From positions 1-43,600 of IMG/VR virus record IMGVR_UViG_3300020467_000001: DNA of 43,600 nucleotides; one strand, 5' to 3'. Position numbers and translations under genes: made by a program. This document shows positions 6,345 through 13,286 of the stretch, one piece after another. The stretch is from a virus. Under the pieces are notes generated by a model, which saw only the letters and a program-made list of their open reading frames with translations, was not told the DNA's origin and made no database searches. Numbering within the stretch: the first letter of the stretch is position 1; every line of letters begins with the position of its first letter.

Positions 6345-6659
6345 ATGAATTACTACAACACCACAAAAGAAACAGGTTCAGAACTTGCTGAATCTCATGA
6401 AAAAGCTAAAACTCAAGGCGAAAAAATTTTGGCTTGTTTTAATTCTTATAACGAACCTATGAGTCCCTCAATGGTTCTTGCTCGAGCAGGACTTAATTGT
6501 CCAATCACATCAATTAGACGAGCAATGACAAATTTATCTAATGAAGGCCACCTTGAAAAAACAGATGACTATGTTTTTGGAATGTATTCAAAAAGAGAAC
6601 ATCTTTGGACTTTACCAACAGAAAAAAATTACAGCCAACCTAGTTTGAAACTGATTTAA
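6345..6659 (+). CDS. Winged-helix DNA-binding protein
   Basis: 104 residues. Residues 25-75 fit a winged helix: GEKILACFNSYNEPMSPSMV, a turn with ARAGLNCPITSIRRAMTNL as the recognition helix, then NEGHLEKTDD as the wing. Such small proteins in phage recombination operons are usually transcription regulators. Starts two bases after the previous stop. Candidate regulator of the early promoters, along with the RHH protein; target unknown. Confidence 0.72.
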   Translation: MNYYNTTKETGSELAESHEKAKTQGEKILACFNSYNEPMSPSMVLARAGLNCPITSIRRAMTNLSNEGHLEKTDDYVFGMYSKREHLWTLPTEKNYSQPSLKLI

Positions 6660-6663
6660 AAAA

Positions 6664-7341
6664 ATGAGATACCAAGAACTAAGTAACAATCCAAGTCTTC
6701 ACCGTGACCCACCTTGGAGCCATTTGAGACTTACTCCACTTCCCATGTATCGGGATGAAGAACGCCATCAATATTGTTGGGAACCAACAGGCGAATGGTT
6801 AGCTTTTTCTACTACACAAATTTCAAGTCAAAAAAGCCCAGAGGCTTTAGCAAACATTGAAAGATACAGGCACATCTGGCAACCCAGAGGGGAAAAAGTG
6901 CATTGGTGTTTAGAACAAAAAATGTTAGGCGACCCAAATCCTGACCCTGGAGAATATAAAGAATGGGTAACACCACTTCTTGAAGAAAAATTTTGGATGA
7001 ACTTCGAACCTTGGGCAGTTGAATACATGCTGGCAGATTTAGAAAAGTCAGTAGGCGGTCAGTTTGATCTTTTAGGTTATGACCATGATTTAGGACAATT
7101 AGTTTTAATAGATTTAAAAACTCAATCTAAGAAAAATGCAAAACCATATTCAACTGATGCTCAATTAGGAAGCTATGTAGAAGCCCTTGCAAATCATCAT
7201 GGAATAGTAGTTGATAGTTGCAGGACAGTTTGGGCAAGACCTGGCAAATGCACAATTGGAGACCATCAAGATCCATTAACTTGTCGTTTAAAATGGAACG
7301 AAGCTTGGGAAAACTTTGAAGATAATAGGGAAGCATTTTGA
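6664..7341 (+). CDS. PD-(D/E)XK nuclease (Cas4/RecB-like exonuclease)
   Basis: 225 residues. Catalytic layout: His80 in KVHWCLEQ, then GGQFDLLGYD with Asp135, then LVLIDLKTQ with Asp150-x-Lys152, and YSTDAQLGSYVEAL as the Q-x3-Y motif (Gln167, Tyr171). This is the RecB/Cas4/lambda-Exo-type core. No Fe-S cysteine cluster as in Cas4 is seen. Beside Erf, SSB-like and RusA genes, it most likely resects DNA ends for single-strand annealing. The stop overlaps the TTG start of RusA. Confidence 0.85.
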   Translation: MRYQELSNNPSLHRDPPWSHLRLTPLPMYRDEERHQYCWEPTGEWLAFSTTQISSQKSPEALANIERYRHIWQPRGEKVHWCLEQKMLGDPNPDPGEYKEWVTPLLEEKFWMNFEPWAVEYMLADLEKSVGGQFDLLGYDHDLGQLVLIDLKTQSKKNAKPYSTDAQLGSYVEALANHHGIVVDSCRTVWARPGKCTIGDHQDPLTCRLKWNEAWENFEDNREAF

Positions 7342-7784
7342 GTTCAATTACTATTCGAGTTATTGGTATTCCAGGCGCTCAAGGTTCAAAACGTGTAACT
7401 CGTTATGGAGCTTTAATTGAAAATTCAAAAAAAGTACATCCTTGGCGACAAGATATAAGGCATGCATGTTTAGAAGCTTATCAAGATGATCCAATTGATA
7501 AGGCTTGCATAGTTACAATAACTTTTCGATTTCCTCGTCCTAAATCACATTTTGGAACAGGAAAAAATAAAAACAAATTAAAACCTTCAGCCCCTGAATT
7601 TTTAACAAGTCATGCTAGTGGTGACATTGATAAATTATGCAGAAGCACACTTGATGGATTGTCGATGACATCAGGGGGAACAGTATTAAAAGATGATAGT
7701 TTTGTTATTTCAATTACTGCAACAAAGAAATACGTTGTAAAGAACGAATTACCGGGGGCAACTATTGAAATATTTCCTTTATAG
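7338..7784 (+). CDS. rusA: RusA-family Holliday junction resolvase
   Basis: 148 residues. The RusA core is present: basic N-terminal strand IRVIGIPGAQGSKRV, then SGDIDKLCRSTLDGL with Asp96, Asp98 and Asp106, and LKDDSFV with Asp119-Asp120, the metal-binding acids. It resolves four-way junctions made during recombination or replication of phage DNA before packaging. The start is TTG at 7338, within TTGA of the upstream stop; no better ATG lies before the first conserved strand. Last gene of its operon. Confidence 0.9.
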   Translation: MSSITIRVIGIPGAQGSKRVTRYGALIENSKKVHPWRQDIRHACLEAYQDDPIDKACIVTITFRFPRPKSHFGTGKNKNKLKPSAPEFLTSHASGDIDKLCRSTLDGLSMTSGGTVLKDDSFVISITATKKYVVKNELPGATIEIFPL

Positions 7785-7786
7785 GG

Positions 7787-7815
7787 TGTACAAATGGATC
7801 TATTCTTATTAAGAT
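7787..7815 (+). promoter_or_regulatory. TGTACA-N17-TAAGAT promoter (before Erf)
   Basis: -35 TGTACA 7787-7792, -10 TAAGAT 7810-7815, 17-bp spacer. Palindrome TTCTTATTAAGAT (7803-7815), one mismatch. Here the leader lacks AAAAACCACA. Confidence 0.75.
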
Positions 7816-7837
7816 TAAATAGTTCCTCTAATCGCTT

Positions 7838-8530
7838 ATGGCTGTTGCTACAAAAGCACCATCAAGCCTAGCTGAAGCTCTTGCAAAATTCCAACAAGAA
7901 CATCATGCTGCTGGCAAAGATGGGAAAGCTAATTATGGTTTTTATACCACACTTGCAGGTGGATTAAATGCAGTCCAACCCGCAACTCATTTAGGTTTAT
8001 GTCATACACAAACCTTTGACTCTGTTATCACTAATGACGGTAAAGTTATTACTGTTTTAGTTACAACTTTAAAACATGTTGGCGGAGAAGAAGTAGTAAG
8101 TCGTTTGCCTTTTCCTGAATTGGTTCCTAATCGAGGGAACATTATGCAGGCTCTAGGTTCAGCAGTTACTTATGCAAGACGTTATGCACTTTTAGCTATT
8201 TATGGTTTAGCAGGAGATGATGATGACGCAGAAGGATCAGGTTCAGCACCAAAAGTTGAACAAAAAAAAGGAATTACTAGAACTCCAACTGCTCCAAAGC
8301 AATCACAATTTATTGCTCCAGCTTTCAAATCTCAAATTGAAAATGATTTAAGAGATCTTGATTCAGTGCAAAGATCACTTGCTCTTGAGCAGTTTAAAAA
8401 GAAGTTTAATATTTCGGCTAAAGCAATTTCACCAAATCACATTACAACAAATGAACATGGTGAGTTCTTAGTCAAAATGATTAAAGTCTACAAAGACGCA
8501 AAAGAACAAGTTTTAGAGAATGACTCCTGA
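7838..8530 (+). CDS. erf: Erf-type single-strand annealing recombinase
   Basis: 230 residues. Residues 30-130 carry the ERF family signature: NYGFYTTLAGGLNAVQPA, TTLKHVGGEEVVSRLPFP, GSAVTYARRYALLAIYGLAG and then the acidic DDDDAE. A linker and a helical C-terminal domain follow. Erf proteins form rings that anneal complementary single strands; with the nuclease at 6664 and the SSB-like protein next door this makes a self-contained recombination system, which could also help circularise or concatenate the genome. It has its own promoter. Confidence 0.93.
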   Translation: MAVATKAPSSLAEALAKFQQEHHAAGKDGKANYGFYTTLAGGLNAVQPATHLGLCHTQTFDSVITNDGKVITVLVTTLKHVGGEEVVSRLPFPELVPNRGNIMQALGSAVTYARRYALLAIYGLAGDDDDAEGSGSAPKVEQKKGITRTPTAPKQSQFIAPAFKSQIENDLRDLDSVQRSLALEQFKKKFNISAKAISPNHITTNEHGEFLVKMIKVYKDAKEQVLENDS

Positions 8531-8589
8531 TCAAGCAACCCAATCTGGTCAACTTATCCTTCAACAATTAAAAACACGGACACAATCAA

Positions 8590-8961
8590 ATGGCAATTCA
8601 AAACGACTACAAATTCGATCCTGCTCTCCCTTATCCAATCAAGTGGAGTGTTGGAGAAAATAGCTATGACGAAGATGGCAAATTTCCAAGTCAGTTAGCT
8701 TTAGCAATTCCAATTGAATCTATTCCAGCTTTTTGTGATTATCTAATGTCTTTAGGTGACAATAGAGACAAAGTTAAAACAAATAGAGTTTGGGATTTTA
8801 GTAAAAAAGAAGAAGTGGAAGTTGATGTTGTATGGATTAATGCAAAAGGTAAAGATGGAAATTATGGAGCCTTTGGAAACATTAATCCACAAAAGACCGA
8901 ATCACAGCGTCAAGCTCTGGATGATCGGAAAATTTCTGCTTCCGAGGAAATACCTTTTTAA
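8590..8961 (+). CDS. Single-stranded DNA-binding-like protein
   Basis: 123 residues. The last residues SASEEIPF match the acidic, Phe-ended tip of SSB proteins (DDDIPF type) that recruits partner enzymes. The body is beta-rich with aromatic residues (RVWDFSKKEEVEVDVVWINA), compatible with an OB fold, but the classic SSB sequence is not seen. Position right after Erf supports a role in coating ssDNA. Its final 80 bases overlap an opposing gene. Confidence 0.72.
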   Translation: MAIQNDYKFDPALPYPIKWSVGENSYDEDGKFPSQLALAIPIESIPAFCDYLMSLGDNRDKVKTNRVWDFSKKEEVEVDVVWINAKGKDGNYGAFGNINPQKTESQRQALDDRKISASEEIPF

Positions 8962-9217
8962 GTAAACGCTTCCAACAAGAGTTAGAGCTTTCTAGTTCCA
9001 TGTGAACCAACTTCCCCTCTAACTCTCCAATTCTTCCAAGACAATTTTTTAATACTTCGTCTTTATACCAATTCTGCCTCCATAAAGAAGCACATAAATT
9101 TGCTGTCTCTTGGTGATCGTCAGAAAGTAAAATAGCCCTCTCTTGTAGTTCGAGTTTTAACTCCTGCTCAATAGAGGGTTCAACTATTAACCAATCAACT
9201 AATTTATTAATACTCAT
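8882..9217 (-). CDS. Leftward helical protein, 111 aa
   Basis: 111 residues, leucine/glutamate-rich and helical through residues 1-80 (VEPSIEQELKLELQERAILL), then a basic stretch (WKRLLKKVFPRKQK). Its ATG at 9217 overlaps the ATG of the rightward gene at 9216 (shared CATG), and its end overlaps the SSB-like gene by 80 bases. Composition argues for a real gene. No family recognised. Confidence 0.65.
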   Translation of the reverse strand: MSINKLVDWLIVEPSIEQELKLELQERAILLSDDHQETANLCASLWRQNWYKDEVLKNCLGRIGELEGKLVHMELESSNSCWKRLLKKVFPRKQKFSDHPELDAVIRSFVD

Positions 9218-9431
9218 GTATCGACCTGAATGGCTTCAAGAAGATAGACAGCGAATAAAAGATATGGATCGCTGGTATAAGCTTGATGGGAGAGAAAAAA
9301 AGACCCATAAATTTCATGGCCTTTACACAGGGTTATATAAGATCAGCAAAAGACTTGAACTAGAAGACAGAATTGAAAAAGCGTTTGAAGCTAATTTAAA
9401 AAAAATCCCGTCATGGGTAAAACGGGATTAA
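9216..9431 (+). CDS. Small basic protein, 71 aa
   Basis: 71 residues, highly charged, Trp/Tyr/Arg-rich N-terminus (RPEWLQEDRQRIKDMDRWY), helical C-terminus. Any promoter must lie inside the divergent gene on the other strand. The stop lies within an inverted repeat that works as a leftward terminator (9404-9429). Not recognised; could bind nucleic acid. Confidence 0.65.
   Translation: MYRPEWLQEDRQRIKDMDRWYKLDGREKKTHKFHGLYTGLYKISKRLELEDRIEKAFEANLKKIPSWVKRD
9398..9429 (-). terminator. Leftward intrinsic terminator
   Basis: Perfect 8-bp inverted repeat AATCCCGT (9404-9411) / ACGGGATT (9422-9429). Read leftward it is followed by a run of eight T (9405-9398). It would end the 9856-9493 transcript, and it sits inside the end of the opposite gene. 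Confidence 0.82.
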
Positions 9432-9492
9432 ACATTCCTCTTTTTCTCTAGTAGCAGATCTAATGCAGATCCAATTTAAAACTAGCTAAGTT

Positions 9493-9672
9493 TTATCTAT
9501 TACGCCAGTTGCTATTCCTTTTTGGTTCAATGCGAGCTAAATCCTGTTCTATTTTATTAAGTCGGTGGAATATTTCACGAATATCTCCTTGCCTTTTTGA
9601 CGATCTATTAGCAAGCACCATAAGCAAAGCACTTACCATTGCACCAATTAAAGCAGCATAAATTTCATGCAT
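9493..9672 (-). CDS. Small single-pass membrane protein, 59 aa (holin- or spanin-like candidate)
   Basis: 59 residues from ATG 9672. One membrane helix (YAALIGAMVSALLMVLA, about residues 5-21), then a charged helical tail (QGDIREIFHRLNKIEQDLAR). Overlaps the preceding gene by 8 bases (ATGCATGA), so the two are coupled. Small one-helix proteins of this shape act as pinholins or inner spanins in other phages, but nothing specific proves that here, and no endolysin is found nearby. Confidence 0.65.
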   Translation of the reverse strand: MHEIYAALIGAMVSALLMVLANRSSKRQGDIREIFHRLNKIEQDLARIEPKRNSNWRNR

Positions 9673-9856
9673 TTCTGTTAGACCAATATCCTTTTTGCAA
9701 TTCTATCCATTGTTTTTGCGCTTCAATTAAATCCGGTTTATTTATATCTGGATCGTTAATTAAACTCCATAATTCTATTCTTTTATTGATTTGGTAAATA
9801 GTTAGGCCATGTGCCTTTGCAATAGTCTGTTTAGCTTCCTCAGAAAGAAATTTCAT
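9665..9856 (-). CDS. Small helical protein, 63 aa
   Basis: 63 residues, soluble, helical, Trp-containing; LSEEAKQTIAKAHGLTIYQI has a helix-turn-helix-like beginning, though too short to call. First gene of a two-gene leftward unit with the membrane protein at 9493. Start ATG 9856 faces the divergent gene at 9905 across 48 bases. Confidence 0.62.
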   Translation of the reverse strand: MKFLSEEAKQTIAKAHGLTIYQINKRIELWSLINDPDINKPDLIEAQKQWIELQKGYWSNRNA

Positions 9857-9904
9857 ACTTTTAAGCCGTTTGTAGCTAATCTAATTGTGTTTACTTGTTT
9901 TTCT

Positions 9905-10378
9905 ATGGATGCCAAAGAAAAAGTCAAAAACCAAGCCAAGCAAGAAGAAAAAGAAAAAGTATTAGTTAAAGACGATCAGGATCAACCTGAGTACCAAGAA
10001 AAAATAATGTTTTTGGTATCTACAACAGCCCAGGGGGCTATTCTTTTTTGGTGTATATGTGTCTTGTCATTGGGATACATCAAACTTCCAACAAGGATGT
10101 TTGGAATGGATATTCCAGACCAGCCAAGAATCGACAGTACTTTTGCTGCAGGTCTCCTTGGGAATATTTTGGCTGGATGGGGAATTAGCGTAGGAGCCAA
10201 TAATGGCAACAAGAAAAAGAAAAAAGAGGAAGAAGCGTCTGGAGCTATACCAACAGCAGGAGGTTATCAAACTATTATTGTTAAACAGCCATTGGAACTT
10301 ATAGCCAAACAAGCTGAAGTCCAAAGGGTTGATCCAATAACTAATCGCTCTATAGGTGGAGACGGCAAGCTTCAATGA
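9905..10378 (+). CDS. Two-helix membrane protein (holin candidate)
   Basis: 157 residues from ATG 9905; the frame is open back to 9809, but that part is antisense to the leftward gene. A very charged N-terminus (KEKVKNQAKQEEKEKVLVKD), then two hydrophobic segments (IMFLVSTTAQGAILFWCICV and FAAGLLGNILAGWGISVGA), then a lysine/glutamate cluster and a polar tail. Two-helix topology with charged ends is usual for class II holins. First of four coupled genes whose other products carry signal peptides, so another envelope role is possible. Confidence 0.68.
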   Translation: MDAKEKVKNQAKQEEKEKVLVKDDQDQPEYQEKIMFLVSTTAQGAILFWCICVLSLGYIKLPTRMFGMDIPDQPRIDSTFAAGLLGNILAGWGISVGANNGNKKKKKEEEASGAIPTAGGYQTIIVKQPLELIAKQAEVQRVDPITNRSIGGDGKLQ

Positions 10379-10872
10379 AACGATTTCTTCTTTTGCTTTT
10401 ACTAGCTGCACCCGCTAATGCAGATATAGGAATAAAGCACACAACTTCAGCAAGCCTCAAAGTAGATGGAGCAGCAGTTCAAGCAATTAGGGTTCCATCA
10501 ACTTACGCGGTGTCAGGAAACAACATGAAGGTCACGACTGGCGAGCATTTCGGCAAGTTGACCGCTGGAACTGCTACAGCTGCAGCTACATTAGATGTGG
10601 GTGTTTACGAGATACACACTGCTGGAAGTGCATATTCTTTCGAAGAAAGCTGGCTCCAGGGCGATGCTATCCCAGCGATTGGAAGCGGTGTTGATGTCTC
10701 TGCAGGAGTTGTTGCTGACATGCCTGCCTTTGGTAATACTGTAGTAACTTCGGGCGGGGTTGCTGGAAATTTAGCAGGTTCTGTCCTAAGTTCTGGTGTA
10801 ATTTCTATTACTGCGGGAGGGGCTGGAACTACAGCGACGGCTCAATCAAGTTCAGAAATAAATGTTAAATAG
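10375..10872 (+). CDS. Secreted protein with signal peptide (paralogue of next gene)
   Basis: 165 residues. Signal peptide FLLLLLLAAPANA with cleavage probably after residue 16. Mature part is Ala/Gly/Thr/Ser/Val-rich and beta-like, with the segment TAGSAYSFEESW that recurs as TAGNAFSFTETL in the next gene. Starts by ATGA overlap. From memory similar small secreted proteins occur in marine cyanophages. It would act in the periplasm or on the cell surface, or be a fibre-like structural part; neither can be shown here. Confidence 0.7.
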   Translation: MKRFLLLLLLAAPANADIGIKHTTSASLKVDGAAVQAIRVPSTYAVSGNNMKVTTGEHFGKLTAGTATAAATLDVGVYEIHTAGSAYSFEESWLQGDAIPAIGSGVDVSAGVVADMPAFGNTVVTSGGVAGNLAGSVLSSGVISITAGGAGTTATAQSSSEINVK

Positions 10873-11318
10873 TGGGTAAAATATATAAGTTGTTACTGCT
10901 TATATCCTTTGCAGGAACTAGCGTTTCTGCTGTTCCCGTTGTGCCTACATTTTCTACAGGGACTTTAAATAGCAGACAAGAAACTAAAACTGTGGTAACA
11001 GAAACTATAACCTCAGTAGATTATAGATCAGGCTATGAATATGTTGTCTCAGGTCACAACATAGAGCCACTAAATACAAATACTATTTCACCTAAAGCTG
11101 TATTAAATACACCTCAAACTGTTGACGACATTACTTTCACATGGACATCAGTAGATGTAACTCCAGCAAACAAACCCGACTGGGGAATAAAAACTGCTGG
11201 CAACGCTTTTTCGTTTACAGAAACACTAGCAAATCCAGGCTTGTCAAATGTAACTACAATAAACAGAACAACAACTACAGAATCTTTAGTAGAGTCTGTA
11301 TCTGTCTTTACTCAATAA
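10872..11318 (+). CDS. Secreted protein with signal peptide (paralogue of previous gene)
   Basis: 148 residues, GTG start at 10872 sharing a base with the previous TAG. Signal peptide LLLLISFAGTSVSA, cleavage about residue 20. The mature part is threonine/valine-rich beta, with TAGNAFSFTETL shared with the previous protein, pointing to a tandem duplication. It overlaps the next frame, which is in the -1 register. Confidence 0.7.
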   Translation: MGKIYKLLLLISFAGTSVSAVPVVPTFSTGTLNSRQETKTVVTETITSVDYRSGYEYVVSGHNIEPLNTNTISPKAVLNTPQTVDDITFTWTSVDVTPANKPDWGIKTAGNAFSFTETLANPGLSNVTTINRTTTTESLVESVSVFTQ

Positions 11319-12001
11319 CATTTAGTCAACCAGTATTTGCAAATTCAACAACTATAGCCTCTCCTTCTGCGACATCACAAGGCAGTGTGATTAACCAAGG
11401 AATACAGGTTCAAAGTGGTAGCTTTATGTATCAAGAATTAGGTGATGGAATCCGTTGCAGCGGAACGACTTTAACCATTAATCCTTTTATTTCAAAAGTT
11501 AATACTTGGAAAGATCCGTTTGAACCTTATTACCAAGAAAATGTATATGACGACAGTACAGATGCAGACGGAAATTTAACTAATCCGGGTGGAGTTTTAT
11601 ATACAAAGCCAATCAGGACAGGACAGGCAAAAAATAACTTAAGCTTCAATTATGGTATAACTGCCACGATAGCTGTGCCTTTAGATCGCCGTATGGTTAA
11701 TAACTGCGTGGCTGCACAAACTAGCAGAGTTAAATATTTAGATCAAGCCTACAAAGCTAGAAAATTAGATTACGCTTTAAGCCGTTTAAAAATTTGTGCT
11801 GAGCAATTAAAATTGGGAGTATCATTTTTACCTAATTCGCCCTCATTTGTTGTCTGCGAGGATGTAACCCTAATTACGCCTCCTAATCAATTAATAGATC
11901 ATACTCATAGTATTAAATCAGAATCTACTTCAAGCGATTCTGACGCTGCTCAGTTCTCCTTTCAGAGAGGCTCTTTACAGGAGGAGTCTTTTTCCGAATA
12001 G
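11282..12001 (+). CDS. Secreted cyanophage-type protein, start codon unclear
   Basis: The frame is open from ATG 11141, but that start overlaps the previous gene by 178 bases and makes non-protein-like sequence. A typical signal peptide (FSRVCICLYSITFSQPVFA) begins at about 11282 with ATC and no ATG/GTG/TTG. From 11282 it is 239 residues. The mature part has TIASPSATSQGSV, WKDPFEPYYQENVYDDS and a helical stretch with several cysteines, resembling a protein conserved in marine cyanophages (from memory). A rare ATC start or a -1 frameshift from the previous gene may express it. Its last 77 bases overlap the opposing gene. Confidence 0.6.
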   Translation: MFSRVCICLYSITFSQPVFANSTTIASPSATSQGSVINQGIQVQSGSFMYQELGDGIRCSGTTLTINPFISKVNTWKDPFEPYYQENVYDDSTDADGNLTNPGGVLYTKPIRTGQAKNNLSFNYGITATIAVPLDRRMVNNCVAAQTSRVKYLDQAYKARKLDYALSRLKICAEQLKLGVSFLPNSPSFVVCEDVTLITPPNQLIDHTHSIKSESTSSDSDAAQFSFQRGSLQEESFSE

Positions 12002-12728
12002 CAAGCAATTTTTTAGTTAATTTTTTGGAAAAACTTTTGACTTTTCCTTTTAACTGCTTTTGAACAAATTTGGCTAGAGGCTGCCCAATAACAGTAACTC
12101 CAACAACAGAAGTAATAGCAATTGTTGATGTATTTACAAGAGTACTTGGTGGCGGCGTGTATGAATTAATGACATCAAATAACGCCCTATCTTGATAAAT
12201 AGTTTCACATAAATCACCATTTTTTTCATAGCGTAAAACAACCTTAGTTGAAAATTTGCCTGTAGCTCCGGGCGGAGGCGAGCCGGGTCTGGGACAAGGC
12301 AAGTCAATATTTTGATCTGTTTTTATTCCTGACAAATCAACTTTTGGAAGTTCTAAACCTTTTGCAAGGCTTTCTGTTTTTTGAGTTTCTTTTTCTTTTT
12401 TAGTTTCTGTTTTTGGTGTTTTTATATTTGGAGTAGGAGCAACTAATTCTGGTTCTTCTGCTTTCACAGGACCAACAGCAGAAAGACCTTCCCAATCAAT
12501 CGCCATGCTTTCCAATGTGGGTACATTGCCATCACAAAGGATCAAATTTCCTTTCTCATCATTTGTTACTAGCTGCTTATTTTTTAACGTCCTAGCCCTT
12601 ACACAGCCGGGCATTTGAATAACTGGAAAACCTATATTACTAGGAATTTGTGGACTTGATGTGCGAATTATTGTTGTATCAATTGAAGCGTCTGGTATTT
12701 CTCTAATTCCAATTTCTTCAATTTCCAT
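11925..12728 (-). CDS. Membrane-anchored protein with Pro/Lys-rich linker
   Basis: 267 residues. The N-terminal 80 residues contain two cysteines in MPGCVRARTLKNKQL and NLILCDGNVPT, likely one small domain. A long Pro/Lys/Glu/Thr linker follows (residues 90-125), then a beta part with GKFSTKVVLRYEKNG. One C-terminal membrane helix (STIAITSVVGVTVIG) precedes a very basic tail. The basic tail is probably cytoplasmic. It starts directly after the stop of 12729, in the leftward unit that begins at 14223. Function unknown. Confidence 0.68.
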   Translation of the reverse strand: MEIEEIGIREIPDASIDTTIIRTSSPQIPSNIGFPVIQMPGCVRARTLKNKQLVTNDEKGNLILCDGNVPTLESMAIDWEGLSAVGPVKAEEPELVAPTPNIKTPKTETKKEKETQKTESLAKGLELPKVDLSGIKTDQNIDLPCPRPGSPPPGATGKFSTKVVLRYEKNGDLCETIYQDRALFDVINSYTPPPSTLVNTSTIAITSVVGVTVIGQPLAKFVQKQLKGKVKSFSKKLTKKLLAIRKKTPPVKSLSERRTEQRQNRLK

Positions 12729-13286
12729 TTAGCAATCATTCCATTGACCAGCAAGATCACTTGCAACACTTCCTAACTGTTTTCGAGACTGACCAAAGAA
12801 GATTCCCGCCAATACTGGACCAATAATAGGAACGCTTGCAATGGCAGGTGTGACTTGAACAGAAGCAGCATCAGCAATCATCATCCCATTTGACTTGCCC
12901 TGTGCCATCTTTTCAATACAGGCAATCTGATCTGCTGTCAGTTTCCCGTCTGAACCTTTTGGATAAATTGCAAATTGAGCTACGTCTTGTTTATGAACAT
13001 ATTTCTTCTTAACTCCACCATTAAACGTAGGCTTGGAGTCATCAATAATTGTTGTAACTAGCTTTGGATCGTGCTGCTTAGAATTAAACATCCACTCCTC
13101 TGCACCGTCAGGTTTGGTCTCACTCCTAATTTGAATCGAACTGTAAGGAGTGTTAGAAAGCTTAGCTATATCAGGGATGCCTCCATCTTTTTTTGCAAGC
13201 ATGTTTAAGCTCATAAAATTACTTGCTATTAGTCCTGAAGCTAAAACAAGAGTAGAAAGGCCATTTAATGATTTGAATTGAATCAT
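12729..13286 (-). CDS. Exported or membrane protein, 185 aa
   Basis: 185 residues. N-terminal hydrophobic segment (LSTLVLASGLIASNFMSL, about 10-27) as signal or anchor, a polar middle, and a C-terminal hydrophobic stretch (VTPAIASVPIIGPVLAGIFF). The two apolar ends suggest a membrane protein with a periplasmic middle. Directly abuts the oxygenase-like gene upstream and the linker protein downstream. No family recognised. Confidence 0.68.
   Translation of the reverse strand: MIQFKSLNGLSTLVLASGLIASNFMSLNMLAKKDGGIPDIAKLSNTPYSSIQIRSETKPDGAEEWMFNSKQHDPKLVTTIIDDSKPTFNGGVKKKYVHKQDVAQFAIYPKGSDGKLTADQIACIEKMAQGKSNGMMIADAASVQVTPAIASVPIIGPVLAGIFFGQSRKQLGSVASDLAGQWNDC

Noticed and set aside
8520-8658. 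ATGA-overlapping rightward frame of about 45 codons after Erf
   Set aside because: Mostly inside the SSB-like gene in another frame; no protein-like pattern.
9809-9904. Upstream extension of the 9905 gene (ATG 9809)
   Set aside because: Adds 32 residues antisense to the leftward gene 9665-9856; ATG 9905 gives a normal charged N-terminus.
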